IMG/VR virus record: IMGVR_UViG_3300046816_000335
Coordinates: 1-30,209 of that record
Strand: one strand, 5' to 3'
DNA: 30,209 nt
DNA from: a virus
In this document: piece by piece, positions 1 through 7,439 of the stretch
Layout of the letters: each line of letters opens with the position of its first letter
How positions within the stretch are numbered: position 1 is the first letter of the stretch
The notes under the pieces: generated by a model
What the model saw: the letters and a program-made list of their open reading frames with translations, nothing else
Database searches by the model: none
Told to the model about the DNA's origin: nothing
Made by a program: the position numbers and the translations under genes

Positions 1-26
1 CGGCGGGGAGTTCGCGCTCCCCGCCG
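1..26. terminator. Perfect 10-bp stem-loop, possible terminator
   Basis: CGGCGGGGAG and CTCCCCGCCG form a perfect 10-bp stem around the 6-nt loop TTCGCG. It lies upstream of the first gene, so it probably ends or attenuates the transcript of the gene just outside the window. No T-run follows, so intrinsic termination is uncertain; it could also protect an mRNA end. Confidence 0.5.
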
Positions 27-59
27 TCTGCCGAACACCTTCTGTGAAAGGTGCCCGAC

Positions 60-626
60 ATGGCACAGACTACTTGCCAGCACCCTGATGGCTGCACCCG
101 TCCACGACGGAAGCGCGGCTGGTGCGAGATGCACTACCAGCGACTCATGGCGACGGGCGATGTCGGTCCCGCCGAGAAACTCACCACCTGGGGCGAGAGC
201 AAGGGCAAGGCGTGCGGCGTCGAGGGCTGCATGCACGTCATCCGAGCCGCCGGCTGGTGCGAGATGCACTACAAGCGCAACCAGATGAAGGGCGACCCTG
301 GCGGTGCTGAGCCTCTCCGCCGCATCCTTCCTGAGGAAATGCAGCACTACACGTCCGGCCAGCGGCACCGTTTCTACAAGTACGGCCTGACTGATGAGGC
401 GTTCATCGCCATGCTGGACCGTCAGGGTGGCCGCTGCTATGTCTGTCGGACCGACGCCCCGAACGGCAAGGGCTGGTCCGTCGATCACTGCCACGAGACG
501 AACACGGTCCGGTTCATCGCCTGCAACCCGTGCAATTCGGCGCTTGGTCTTATCAAGGAAGATCCTCGGATCGCACAGAGACTTCTTGAAGTCGCCATTG
601 AGTGCCAGCAGCTTCGTCTGATCTGA
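60..626 (+). CDS. Endonuclease VII-like HNH protein with two N-terminal Cys/His repeats
   Basis: Predicted recombination endonuclease VII family protein (about 188 aa), a nuclease family that cleaves branched DNA in T4-like phages. Two N-terminal repeats of the form CxxxGC...GWCEMHYxR (about residues 6-28 and 52-75) look like metal-binding fingers. The C-terminal domain carries CYVC, then DHCH, then CNPCNSALG, the hallmark order of the family. I chose ATG 60 because GAAAGG at 46-51 is well spaced for it; GTG 51 in the same frame overlaps that ribosome site. It overlaps the SD of the next gene. It may help packaging or act as a homing-type nuclease; the role in this phage is inference. Confidence 0.85.
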   Translation: MAQTTCQHPDGCTRPRRKRGWCEMHYQRLMATGDVGPAEKLTTWGESKGKACGVEGCMHVIRAAGWCEMHYKRNQMKGDPGGAEPLRRILPEEMQHYTSGQRHRFYKYGLTDEAFIAMLDRQGGRCYVCRTDAPNGKGWSVDHCHETNTVRFIACNPCNSALGLIKEDPRIAQRLLEVAIECQQLRLI

Positions 627-635
627 GGAGTTCTC

Positions 636-863
636 GTGCCCCTGACCACCGCCGACGTCCCGGACCCGTCGAAGAAGCCCGAGGCGCCCAAGGTTGAGCC
701 CCCGAAGCCGCCGGAGAAGACCGGCCTGGCCGATGCGGCTCTTTCGTCCGATCCGTTGGTGCAGAAGTTGCTGTGGGACCGCGGTCACCGCCATGGCGCG
801 GGTGATGCCCACATGGTCGCCGTGATTGACGGCGAGCTGCGCAAGCTCGGTTTCGACCTCTAG
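636..863 (+). CDS. Small hypothetical protein, Pro/Lys-rich N-terminus
   Basis: A 75-aa protein starting at GTG 636 with GAGGAG five bases upstream. The N-terminal third is rich in Pro, Lys and Glu (PEAPKVEPPKPPEK) and likely unstructured; the C-terminal half is a short amphipathic segment (DPLVQKLLWDRGHRHG). I do not recognise the family. It sits between the endonuclease VII-like gene and a terminator-like hairpin in the virion operon. Confidence 0.7.
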   Translation: MPLTTADVPDPSKKPEAPKVEPPKPPEKTGLADAALSSDPLVQKLLWDRGHRHGAGDAHMVAVIDGELRKLGFDL

Positions 864-881
864 TCCCTGATCTTCCCCGCG

Positions 882-908
882 AGCCCCGGAGCCTTCTGGC
901 CCGGGGCT
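882..908 (+). terminator. Stem-loop after 636-863 gene
   Basis: AGCCCCGG (882-889) pairs with CCGGGGCT (901-908) around an 11-nt loop. It lies 18 bases after a stop codon and ends in TTTCG, so it is a plausible weak intrinsic terminator or attenuator within the late operon. Confidence 0.5.
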
Positions 909-935
909 TTCGCATGCCCACGAAAGGAAGCCGCC

Positions 936-1055
936 ATGCAGCCCAACGTTGACGCCTGCCCGATCTGCCGTCGCCTGGATGGCGGTCACGACAAGGCCAT
1001 GCACGACATGGTCGACAACGGCGGGAAGGCCTATCCGCCGCCGAAGGTTCGATGA
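936..1055 (+). CDS. CxxC microprotein
   Basis: A 39-aa ORF beginning MQPNVDACPICRRLDGG, too short for usual gene callers. AAAGGAAG at 922-929 is a suitable ribosome site for ATG 936. The CPIC pair plus HDKAMHD could bind a metal, but only one CxxC is present. Its stop region contains the AAGGAG used by the next gene. Function unknown; coding status is inferred from SD, spacing and codon use. Confidence 0.55.
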   Translation: MQPNVDACPICRRLDGGHDKAMHDMVDNGGKAYPPPKVR

Positions 1056-1069
1056 AGGAGCAACCATCC

Positions 1070-1321
1070 ATGATTCCTGTTGTCTATGCCATGGGTTCGG
1101 AGACCGTGGGTATGCCCGACGGTTCGTCGGTGCCGGTGTCGAAGGGTTCGCACTGGCCGGCGGCTGATCCGGTGGTGGCGCGTCGACCGGGCCTGTTCTC
1201 CGAGGATGCCCGCTTCGGCCTGCTGTACACGGTGGCGCCGGCCGGTTACGACCTTGAGCTGAACGAGGTCGAAGAGGCCACCGCGAACCCGGGCGAGCGC
1301 CGGTCGGTGCGTCGTGGCTGA
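1070..1321 (+). CDS. Hypothetical virion-operon protein with shared C-terminal tail
   Basis: An 83-aa protein starting MIPVVYAMGSETV. ATG 1070 is chosen over ATG 1052 because AAGGAG (1055-1060) lies nine bases before it and inside the longer version. The body has short beta-prone stretches (GSSVPVSKGSHW, FGLLYTVAPAGYDLEL). The last residues, EEATANPGERRSVRRG, recur almost exactly at the end of the next protein. Its stop overlaps the next start by eight bases (GTGGCTGA). I cannot assign a family; a small head or connector-associated protein is possible from position. Confidence 0.75.
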   Translation: MIPVVYAMGSETVGMPDGSSVPVSKGSHWPAADPVVARRPGLFSEDARFGLLYTVAPAGYDLELNEVEEATANPGERRSVRRG

Positions 1322-1549
1322 TCCGGCCGGCCTTGTCGTCCGTACCACTGACGGCGGCACGAGGCTTCATCCTGACGCGACTGTGCTTGACATCGCGGAC
1401 TCGGGGCTCTTGCAGATCTTCGCACCCAGCGAGGTGTGGGTGGCGACCTACGCGCCCGGTACGTGGGTAAGCGTTGTCGCCCAGGACGCCCCGGCCGAAG
1501 AGGCCACCGCGAACCCGGGCGAGAAGCGCAGCGTCCGCCGTGGCTGATG
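1271..1549 (+). repeat. Duplicated C-terminal tail/junction sequence
   Basis: Positions 1271-1297 and 1497-1523 are identical over 27 bases, then diverge mostly at synonymous positions and meet again at the shared junction CGTGGCTGAT. Each copy encodes EEATANPGE(R/K)RSVRRG plus the first codons of the following gene. Confidence 0.85.
1314..1547 (+). CDS. Hypothetical protein with same C-terminal tail
   Basis: A 77-aa protein (MADPAGLVVRTTDGG...) starting at GTG 1314 within the preceding gene's end, so likely translationally coupled. The body has beta-rich segments (SEVWVATYAPGTWVSVV) with no evident similarity to the previous protein, yet it ends EEATANPGEKRSVRRG, matching its neighbour's tail. 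Its last eight bases GTGGCTGA again contain the next gene's start. Function unknown. Confidence 0.72.
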   Translation: MADPAGLVVRTTDGGTRLHPDATVLDIADSGLLQIFAPSEVWVATYAPGTWVSVVAQDAPAEEATANPGEKRSVRRG

Positions 1550-1770
1550 TGTGTCCGACCTGCCATGGCACCGGACCCGCCGCTCCCGAATGTCTGGACC
1601 TTTGGCACGGAGTGGCGACGGTGGCGCTGCCCAACCGGACCGACGCGGCCTGGGAGCGGTTGCTGCGGTTGCGTGACGAGGCCCGCTCCTTGGGCATCGA
1701 GGTCGATGACGCATGGCCGATCAAGGAACTGCTTGACGAGATCGCGGCCGCGAAGGCTGCCGAGAACTGA
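1540..1770 (+). CDS. Small CxxC protein, hypothetical
   Basis: A 76-aa protein starting at GTG 1540, inside the end of the previous gene by the same GTGGCTGA overlap. The N-terminus reads MADVCPTCHGTGPAAPEC, a DnaJ-like CxxCxGxG single knuckle with a further Cys, followed by a helical, charged C-terminal half (WERLLRLRDEARSLGIEV, IKELLDEIAAAK). It may bind zinc. No family assigned. A longer same-frame ORF upstream was rejected because its extra N-terminus is an out-of-frame reading of the preceding gene. Confidence 0.7.
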   Translation: MADVCPTCHGTGPAAPECLDLWHGVATVALPNRTDAAWERLLRLRDEARSLGIEVDDAWPIKELLDEIAAAKAAEN

Positions 1771-1791
1771 TCCCCTGCGGCCGGACTTCAT

Positions 1792-1823
1792 GGATGGTTG
1801 GCCGGCCGCAGGTTCAACCATCC
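1792..1823 (+). repeat. 9-bp inverted repeat before 1849 gene
   Basis: GGATGGTTG (1792-1800) and CAACCATCC (1815-1823) are perfect inverted copies; a second AACCATCC follows at 1827-1834. The stem sits in a 78-nt intergenic space, just before the ribosome site AAGGG (1837-1841), so it may affect translation or termination. Confidence 0.5.
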
Positions 1824-1848
1824 GTTAACCATCCACAAGGGATTGCCC

Positions 1849-2154
1849 ATGTCAGTCAACACGGAGTTAACGGTCGCCGCTTGGCGATGCCCCTGTCACC
1901 CCGGGGCGCGGTGGAGTTTCTTTGCACCCTACGAAGGTTGCCCGATCAGCGATATGAACATCGCGTCGCAGACCTTCGGCCACAGATACGCCACTGTGGC
2001 CGAGCTACAGGCCGCACACCCGGGCGTGCGGCCCTCCGCGCTTGCCGACGACGCTGACTGGTTGACCCTGCTAGAAACGTTGATTGGCGGCCGTTCGTAT
2101 CTGACGGTCGCGGGCGAGCGGGTCCTGCCGGCGGTGGCCGATGACGCAGCCTGA
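1849..2154 (+). CDS. Hypothetical protein
   Basis: A 101-aa protein (MSVNTELTVAAWRCPCHPGA...). ATG 1849 has AAGGG seven bases upstream; an earlier in-frame ATG at 1798 lies within an inverted repeat and lacks an SD. A CPCH motif near residue 14-17 and a later Cys suggest possible metal binding. The C-terminal part is mixed helix/strand (DWLTLLETLIGG, SYLTVAGERVLPAV). The end overlaps the first glycosyltransferase by 14 bases (ATG...TGA), so it probably belongs to the same transcript. No family recognised. Confidence 0.7.
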   Translation: MSVNTELTVAAWRCPCHPGARWSFFAPYEGCPISDMNIASQTFGHRYATVAELQAAHPGVRPSALADDADWLTLLETLIGGRSYLTVAGERVLPAVADDAA

Positions 2155-3658
2155 GCCGATCGAGGTGGACGACCCGTCCACCGCTGTGGCCGTCGCCTTC
2201 GTCCACAACGGCGACGAGGTCGACTACAGCTTCTTCCACTCCTACGTGCAGCTGATCCACTTCGACGCCGCGAATGAAGGCCGGACGTGGCGCGGTGGGG
2301 AGTTCAGCATCCGCGCCGGCACCGACGGTCTGGCCGCGGCGCGGAACACGGCGGTGCAGGGCTTCCTGTCCGAGTCGAAGGCGGACTGGTTCTGCTGGTT
2401 CGACACGGACATGGGCTTCGCGCCGGAGACGGTGGACCTGCTGCTGCAGGCCGCCGACCCGGCTGAGCGTCCGGTCATGGGCGGGTTGTGCTTCGCGAAC
2501 CGCGAGGTCGAGAACGACGGCATGGGTGGTCGGATCGCCCTGGCGGCGCCGGTCATCATGGACTGGAAGACGGTCGACGGGGAGCAGGGTTTCGATACCC
2601 GCTGGAATTACGCCCAGAACGCGATCGTGCGCTGCGACGGCGTGGGTTCGGCGTGTGTGCTGATCCACCGGAGCGTGTTCGAGCGGGTCCTGGCCGAGTT
2701 CGGCCCGAACTGGTACTCCCGGGCGCGTAACCCGAGCACCAACCAGTTGATCTCCGAGGACCTGTCGTTCTGCGTGCGGGCCAACGCGCTGGACATTCCG
2801 ATCCACGTGCACACCGGCGTGAAGACGACCCACGCGAAGCGCGTGTGGCTGTCGGAGACGCACTACTGGCAGCAGCGGTTGCTGAACTCCGCTCCGTCGA
2901 CGGCGGAGGGTGCGCCGATCCCGGTGGCGGCTCCTACGTGGACGGTGCCGCGGTATGCGGTGATCCCGACCCACAACCGGCCGGCCCGGCTGCTGGCGCT
3001 GGTGGTGTCGCTGGGCGCCCAGTGCGACCACATCGTGATCGTGGACAATGCCTCGACGCCGCCGGTGGACCAGGCGCACCTGCAGGCCTCGGTGCCGGAG
3101 CACTGCAGGGTTGAAGTGATCCGCGACGAGGAGCAGCCGCCGAACCTCAGCCGCATCTGGAACGTCATGTTCGACCACTGCGCTGAGGCCGAGTTGGTCG
3201 AGGATGAGACCGCCTGCGGCGACGAGGACCACTGCGCCCAATTCAAGCCGGGCCCGGCGTGGGACGTTGCCGTCTTCAACGACGACAGCGTGGTCCCGGC
3301 CGGCTGGTACAACACCGTGGCGACGGCGCTGCGCGAGCACGACTCGGCAGTGGTGGCGCACACGGCTCCGACCTCGCCTTTGCTGCTGACCGAACTCCAC
3401 AACGACCATCGCAACCGGATGGCCCCCCATGCCTTCATCATGCGGGGCGAAGTCGATCTGCGCTCCGACGAGTCGATGCAGTGGTGGTACTTCGATACAG
3501 ATCTGGACCTTCGCGCCCGCAAGGTGGGCGGTGTGCTCTCCGTCCCGGGGCCGCAGGTGATCAACGCTCAGGCCAACTCCACGACACGGGGAGCGCTTGC
3601 GGTGCAGGCCGAGAAGGATCGCATCGCTTTCGAGGCGAAGTGGGCGGGTCAGCTATGA
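2141..3658 (+). CDS. Two-domain GT-A-type glycosyltransferase
   Basis: A 505-aa protein with two GT-A-like halves. Half 1 (about 15-255) has WFDTDMGF with the DxD at 88-90 and ISEDLSFCVRA near 204-214, the acidic motif expected for the acceptor base. Half 2 (about 271-500) opens YAVIPTHNRPARL, continues IVIVDNAST and has FNDDSVVPAGW (DD at 381-382), then WWYFDTDLDLRARK. These are family 2 glycosyltransferase signatures: transfer of a sugar from a nucleotide-sugar to an acceptor, here unknown. No signal peptide or membrane segment, so it acts in the cytosol. It overlaps both neighbours and opens the sugar cassette. Bifunctional transfer (two linkages) is an inference from the two DxD sites. 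Confidence 0.85.
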   Translation: MTQPEPIEVDDPSTAVAVAFVHNGDEVDYSFFHSYVQLIHFDAANEGRTWRGGEFSIRAGTDGLAAARNTAVQGFLSESKADWFCWFDTDMGFAPETVDLLLQAADPAERPVMGGLCFANREVENDGMGGRIALAAPVIMDWKTVDGEQGFDTRWNYAQNAIVRCDGVGSACVLIHRSVFERVLAEFGPNWYSRARNPSTNQLISEDLSFCVRANALDIPIHVHTGVKTTHAKRVWLSETHYWQQRLLNSAPSTAEGAPIPVAAPTWTVPRYAVIPTHNRPARLLALVVSLGAQCDHIVIVDNASTPPVDQAHLQASVPEHCRVEVIRDEEQPPNLSRIWNVMFDHCAEAELVEDETACGDEDHCAQFKPGPAWDVAVFNDDSVVPAGWYNTVATALREHDSAVVAHTAPTSPLLLTELHNDHRNRMAPHAFIMRGEVDLRSDESMQWWYFDTDLDLRARKVGGVLSVPGPQVINAQANSTTRGALAVQAEKDRIAFEAKWAGQL

Positions 3659-4125
3659 GCGGCCGCCCGACTGACCCCGTGGCCCGGTTCTGGCGCAAGG
3701 TCAACCAAGCCGGTCCCGCTGTGGACCCAGACCTCGGCCCATGCTGGCAGTGGCTGGGCAAGCCGCATCGAGGTGGCTATGGTCGACACTCGCCGACCCC
3801 AGGCGCGATCGTCTACGCCCATCGGTACTCGTATGTCCTGCTTATTGGTGAAGTCCCCGAGGGACTCCAGCTCGACCATCTTTGCCGCAATCGGATGTGC
3901 GTTCGCCCGGAACACCTCGAGCCCGTAACCGGGAAAGAGAACATCGCCCGAGGCGAGGCGCCTACTGCAATCCACGGGCGCAAGACGCATTGCGACGCTG
4001 GGCACCGGTTGGCCGACGACAACCTTCACGTCTACACGATCCGCTCGACAGGCACTATGGGTCGTCGTTGTCGAGCGTGCGGCGCTGCGAGGGCGCGCGA
4101 ATACAGGGCGCGGGTGGCCGCATGA
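3655..4125 (+). CDS. HNH endonuclease (HNH_3 type), free-standing
   Basis: A 156-aa HNH nuclease. The N-terminus (RFWRKVNQAG...CWQWLGKPHRGGYG) and HRYSYVLLIGEVPEG lead into LDHLCRNRMCVRPEHLE (73-89), which carries the metal-binding His, Asn and His. A C-terminal zinc knuckle follows: CDAGH (113-117) and CRAC (139-142). Such nucleases in phages are usually homing-type elements that cut a cognate allele and are copied in. It overlaps the upstream gene by ATGA and the downstream glycosyltransferase by ATGA, an unusually neat fit for an invader. It is paralogous to the HNH gene at 11112-11585, which also precedes a glycosyltransferase. Confidence 0.9.
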   Translation: MSGRPTDPVARFWRKVNQAGPAVDPDLGPCWQWLGKPHRGGYGRHSPTPGAIVYAHRYSYVLLIGEVPEGLQLDHLCRNRMCVRPEHLEPVTGKENIARGEAPTAIHGRKTHCDAGHRLADDNLHVYTIRSTGTMGRRCRACGAARAREYRARVAA

Positions 4126-4730
4126 TCGGCTACGGCGCCTGCATCGGTTCGTGGGAGAAGCTGCCCTGCAACATCCTGCCGCGGGTCAAGGACCGGCCGT
4201 TGGTCGTTCTGTCCGGTCAGTCGTCGATCGCCGCGGCCTACAACGCCATCCTCGACGCCTACAAGGGTCGGGGAATGGACGCGGTGATCCTGCTCCACGA
4301 CGACCTGGAGATCACCGACCCGGCCGCGGAGTTCAAGTTCCTCGCCGCCCTCGACGAGGACGTGGCGCTGGTCGGCGTCGCCGGCGGCGGCCCGTCACTG
4401 CGGTGGTGGGACCACAACCCGATCGGCCACCAGATGACCGACTCCGGCCCGCTCGACTTCGGTCGGCGCAGCGGTGACGTGGACATGGTCGAGGGCTCGA
4501 TCGTGGCGTTCTCGCCGTGGGCGGTGGAGAACCTGCGCATCGACGAGCGCTACACCGACTTCCGGTCCGGGTGGGATGACGTCTGCCTGCATGCCCGGGC
4601 GGCCGGCAAGCGGGTCGTGGTGGCCGATGTGGACACACACCACCACACGACGGTCGGGTGGAAGTCGCCAGAGATCGAGGCGAAGTTCGTCGAGTCGGAG
4701 CGGATGTTCCGAGAGAAGTGGGCGGCATGA
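4122..4730 (+). CDS. GT2-like glycosyltransferase
   Basis: A 202-aa protein resembling the short glycosyltransferase-like family that starts GSWEKL and has SGQSSIAAAYNAILDA (31-46). LLHDDLEI (57-64) is the metal/nucleotide-binding acidic site; GWDDVCLHARA (150-160) supplies the second acidic motif; HHHTTVGW (173-180) is the conserved C-terminal His cluster. Predicted to transfer a sugar from a nucleotide donor in the cytosol; donor and acceptor unknown. The start ATG overlaps the HNH stop and its own stop overlaps the C-methyltransferase start (ATGA in both cases), so translation is probably coupled along the cassette. Confidence 0.8.
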   Translation: MIGYGACIGSWEKLPCNILPRVKDRPLVVLSGQSSIAAAYNAILDAYKGRGMDAVILLHDDLEITDPAAEFKFLAALDEDVALVGVAGGGPSLRWWDHNPIGHQMTDSGPLDFGRRSGDVDMVEGSIVAFSPWAVENLRIDERYTDFRSGWDDVCLHARAAGKRVVVADVDTHHHTTVGWKSPEIEAKFVESERMFREKWAA

Positions 4731-5926
4731 GGCGCCTGACCTGCGGCGCCTGCGCCGGCACGAAGCTGACTGTCTTCCTCGACCTCGGCCGGACGCCGTT
4801 GGCCAACCGGTACCCGGCCACCGTCGACGAGAAGGAAGCCTGGTACCCGCTGCAACTCGGCGTGTGCGGTAACTGCGGGCTGGTCCAGCTCATGGAGATC
4901 GTGGATGACCACGAGCTCTACGGCATCGACTACGGCTTCTACTCCGGCGGCTCGATGGCCCAGCTCGAGTACCACCGCCGCGGCGCGCAGCTGCTTCTGG
5001 ACCGGTTCCCGGAGCAGGCGAAGCAGCTGACCATCGAGGTGGCCTGCAACGACGGCAGCCTGCTGCAGCACTTCGAGGCCGCCGGCTGTCGCAGTCTCGG
5101 CATCGACCCAGCGGTGGGCCCGGTCGAGCAGGCGCGCGACCGGGGGCTGGATGTTATCCAGCAGGCGCTGTCGACCGAGCTCGCCCAGAAGGTTCGCGAC
5201 GAGTACGGGCCGGCCGGGTTGGTCATCGCCTACAACTCGATGGCCCACGTCCAGGACCTCAGCGACGTGCTCGCCGGCGTGCGGGCCCTGATGGACACCG
5301 ACAGCGTGGCTGTGTTCGAGGTCCAGTACCTGCCGGATCTGTTGGCCGGCAACATGTACGACCAGGTGTATCACGAGCACCGGTTCTTCTACTCGCTGCG
5401 CAGTCTGCGTCACGCCACCGGCCTGCACGGGCTGTACGTGGTCGACGCGGAGCTGATCGAGCTGCAGGGCGGCGGCATCCGCGTCACCCTGTCCGCCGAC
5501 CCGGAGGCCATCCCTTCGCCGGCGGTGGAGCGGATCGCCGACTCGGAGTGGTGGCTGGAGCACGCCTACGCCGGCTTCCAGGGCAAGGTGGACCGCACCC
5601 GCGATCACCTGCGCAGCCTGATCCTGGCCGAGGTGGCCAGCGGCGCCAGGATCGCCGGCTACGGCGCCGCGGCGAAGGCGACGACGATCCTGAACTTCTG
5701 CGGGATCGGGCCGGAGGCGCTGCAGTACGTGGTCGACACGACGCCCTACAAGCAGGGCCGGTTCGTACCCGGTACCGGCCTGCGGATCCTGTCGCCGGAG
5801 GCGGCTGCCGAGGAGCCGGTGGACACGCTGCTTCTGCTCGCGGCGAACTACCTCGGCACGGTACTGCGACACAACCCGCACAAGGGCCGCTGGATCACGC
5901 CTCAGCCGCTGCCGGCGGTGATCTGA
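4727..5926 (+). CDS. Sugar C-methyltransferase (TylC3/NovU/TcaB9-like)
   Basis: A 399-aa, full-length SAM-dependent C-methyltransferase of the family that methylates C3 or C5 of NDP-4-keto-6-deoxysugars in antibiotic pathways. Visible hallmarks, in order: an N-terminal zinc site CxxC...CxxC (C6, C9, C47, C50); SAM motif IEVACNDGSLL (103-113), an EVACNDG variant of the usual E(I/V)GSNDG; YHEHRFFYS (215-223), the active-site His/Tyr region; GYGAAAKATTILNFCGI (311-327); and DTTPYKQGRFVPGT (337-350). ATG 4727 is chosen for the ATGA overlap. It is followed at once by an RmlB-like dehydratase, which could make its 4-keto substrate. Substrate and methylated carbon are not determined by the sequence. 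Confidence 0.9.
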   Translation: MRRLTCGACAGTKLTVFLDLGRTPLANRYPATVDEKEAWYPLQLGVCGNCGLVQLMEIVDDHELYGIDYGFYSGGSMAQLEYHRRGAQLLLDRFPEQAKQLTIEVACNDGSLLQHFEAAGCRSLGIDPAVGPVEQARDRGLDVIQQALSTELAQKVRDEYGPAGLVIAYNSMAHVQDLSDVLAGVRALMDTDSVAVFEVQYLPDLLAGNMYDQVYHEHRFFYSLRSLRHATGLHGLYVVDAELIELQGGGIRVTLSADPEAIPSPAVERIADSEWWLEHAYAGFQGKVDRTRDHLRSLILAEVASGARIAGYGAAAKATTILNFCGIGPEALQYVVDTTPYKQGRFVPGTGLRILSPEAAAEEPVDTLLLLAANYLGTVLRHNPHKGRWITPQPLPAVI

Positions 5927-6945
5927 TGCGGGTACTCCTGACCGGGGCATCAGGCTTCCTGGGCGCGAACTGCCTGCGGTACCTGCTGGACGAGACGGAC
6001 TGGGACATCGTGTGCCCGGCCAGCTTCAGCCATCGCGGCGTACCGGAGCGCATCACGCAGACCGTGCGGACGAACTGCCCGGTCGATGAGTGGCAGCGGG
6101 TCACCGTTGTGACTTGCGACCTGGCGACTCCGATCGCCGACACCACCGAGGCGCTGTTTGGCGACATCGAAGCAATCATCAACTTCGCGTCGGAGTCGCA
6201 CATCCCGCGCTCGATCGCCGACCCGGTGCCGTTCGTGCAGAACAACGTCAACTCGATGCTGCACCTGCTGGAGTATGCGTGGTGCCTGCCGCACCTGAAG
6301 GCTTTCGTGCAGATCTCCACCGACGAGGTCTACGGTCCCGCCTCCGACGGCGCGCATGCGGAGTGGTCGCCGATCCTGCCGTCCACGCCGTACAGCGCGA
6401 GCAAGGCGGCGCAGGAGGCTCTGGCGATCTCGTACTGGCGGTCCTTTGGGCTGCCGCTGGTGCTGGTGAACACGATGAACCCGGTCGGGCCGATGCAGGA
6501 CCCGGAGAAGTTCGTCCCCATGGTCATCGGCCGGGTGCTGCGCGGCGAGGTCGTGAACATCCACGCCGGCCCCGACGGGGAGATCGGGTCGCGGGTCTAC
6601 GTCAACGCCCGCGACCTGGCCGCGGCGATCCTGCACCTGCTCGGCGGTGACGTCTCGCTCTACGGCCAGCCTTATGTGGACCGGCCGGACCGGTGGAACG
6701 TGGTCGGCGAGCGTGATGTCAGCAACCTGGAGTTGGCGCAGCTGATCGCCGACGAACTCGACCTTCCGCTGCGCTATGACGTGCTCCTGTCCGACCGGCC
6801 CGGACACGGCCTGCGGTACGCCCTCGACGGCACGAAGCTGGCCGACGCCGGGTGGAAACCGACGCGGCGGATCGAGGACTCAGTCGCCGAACTGGTCGCA
6901 TGGTCCAGGGCGAACCCGCTGTGGGCGAATCGGGTGCCGCGGTGA
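5926..6945 (+). CDS. NDP-sugar 4,6-dehydratase (RmlB-like extended SDR)
   Basis: A 339-aa NAD-dependent extended short-chain dehydrogenase. The Rossmann motif is TGASGFLGAN (6-15); FASESHIPRSIADP (87-100) corresponds to the AAESHVDRS segment of dTDP-glucose 4,6-dehydratases; STDEVYG (131-137) holds the Thr-Asp-Glu dehydration site; YSASK (156-160) is the YxxxK catalytic pair; DRPGHGLRYALD and a later GWKP match the C-terminal family signatures. It would convert an NDP-hexose to the 4-keto-6-deoxy form. The usual NNYGPYQFPEKLIP segment is NPVGPMQDPEKFVP here, so the nucleotide or sugar may differ from dTDP-glucose. Starts in a TGATG overlap with the C-methyltransferase stop. Confidence 0.88.
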   Translation: MRVLLTGASGFLGANCLRYLLDETDWDIVCPASFSHRGVPERITQTVRTNCPVDEWQRVTVVTCDLATPIADTTEALFGDIEAIINFASESHIPRSIADPVPFVQNNVNSMLHLLEYAWCLPHLKAFVQISTDEVYGPASDGAHAEWSPILPSTPYSASKAAQEALAISYWRSFGLPLVLVNTMNPVGPMQDPEKFVPMVIGRVLRGEVVNIHAGPDGEIGSRVYVNARDLAAAILHLLGGDVSLYGQPYVDRPDRWNVVGERDVSNLELAQLIADELDLPLRYDVLLSDRPGHGLRYALDGTKLADAGWKPTRRIEDSVAELVAWSRANPLWANRVPR

Positions 6946-7439
6946 AACTCAACCTGGGTTGCGCCGACCGGTATGTCGAAGGCTGGCACAACGTCGACCA
7001 CGAGCCGTGCCCGCATCCCCGCGACGAGACGGTCGACCTGACCGGCCCACTGCCATGGCCCGACGGCAGCATCGAACTCGTCTACGCCGGGCATCTGCTC
7101 GAGCATCTGACCTACGAGCAATGTCGGACGCTGCTGGTCGGGTTGCGAGACCTTATGGTTCCCGGCGGCCAGTTGATGGCTATCGGTCCGGACATGGCGC
7201 TGGTGGAGTCGCTGGGTACCGGCGACAGGCATGAGGTCGACGAGTTACGCCACGGCGGCCACCGGTGGCAGGGTGACGAGCACCGGTGGGAATGCACAAC
7301 CGCCCTGATTGAGGGCCTGTTGCGCGATGCGGATTGGCTTGAGGTCACCGACGTGGGTATCGCCAACGTGGCTCTCTCGTGGCCGGTCATCGACCGGGTG
7401 CCGCAGTGGCAGTTTGCGGTGAGCGCCGTAGCGCCATGA
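6942..7439 (+). CDS. Class I SAM-dependent methyltransferase
   Basis: A 165-aa methyltransferase starting at GTG 6942, overlapping the dehydratase stop (GTGA). LNLGCADRYVEGWHNVD (3-19) is the SAM-binding motif I plus the acidic end of strand 2; PWPDGSIELVYAGHLLEHL is motif II/post-motif, typical of small methyltransferases that sit beside glycosyltransferases. It is short for the fold but all core strands seem present. Substrate unknown; a sugar O-methyltransferase is a reasonable guess from the cassette. Its stop overlaps the next glycosyltransferase start (ATGA). Confidence 0.82.
   Translation: MKLNLGCADRYVEGWHNVDHEPCPHPRDETVDLTGPLPWPDGSIELVYAGHLLEHLTYEQCRTLLVGLRDLMVPGGQLMAIGPDMALVESLGTGDRHEVDELRHGGHRWQGDEHRWECTTALIEGLLRDADWLEVTDVGIANVALSWPVIDRVPQWQFAVSAVAP

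Noticed and set aside
1946-3430. Long minus-strand open frame opposite the first glycosyltransferase
   Set aside because: Arg/His/Val-rich shadow of a GC-rich gene; no SD and no recognisable domain, while the plus strand has clear GT motifs.
4550-5950. Long minus-strand open frame opposite the C-methyltransferase
   Set aside because: Low-complexity Arg/Gln/Val composition typical of antisense frames; the plus-strand protein is a full-length known family.
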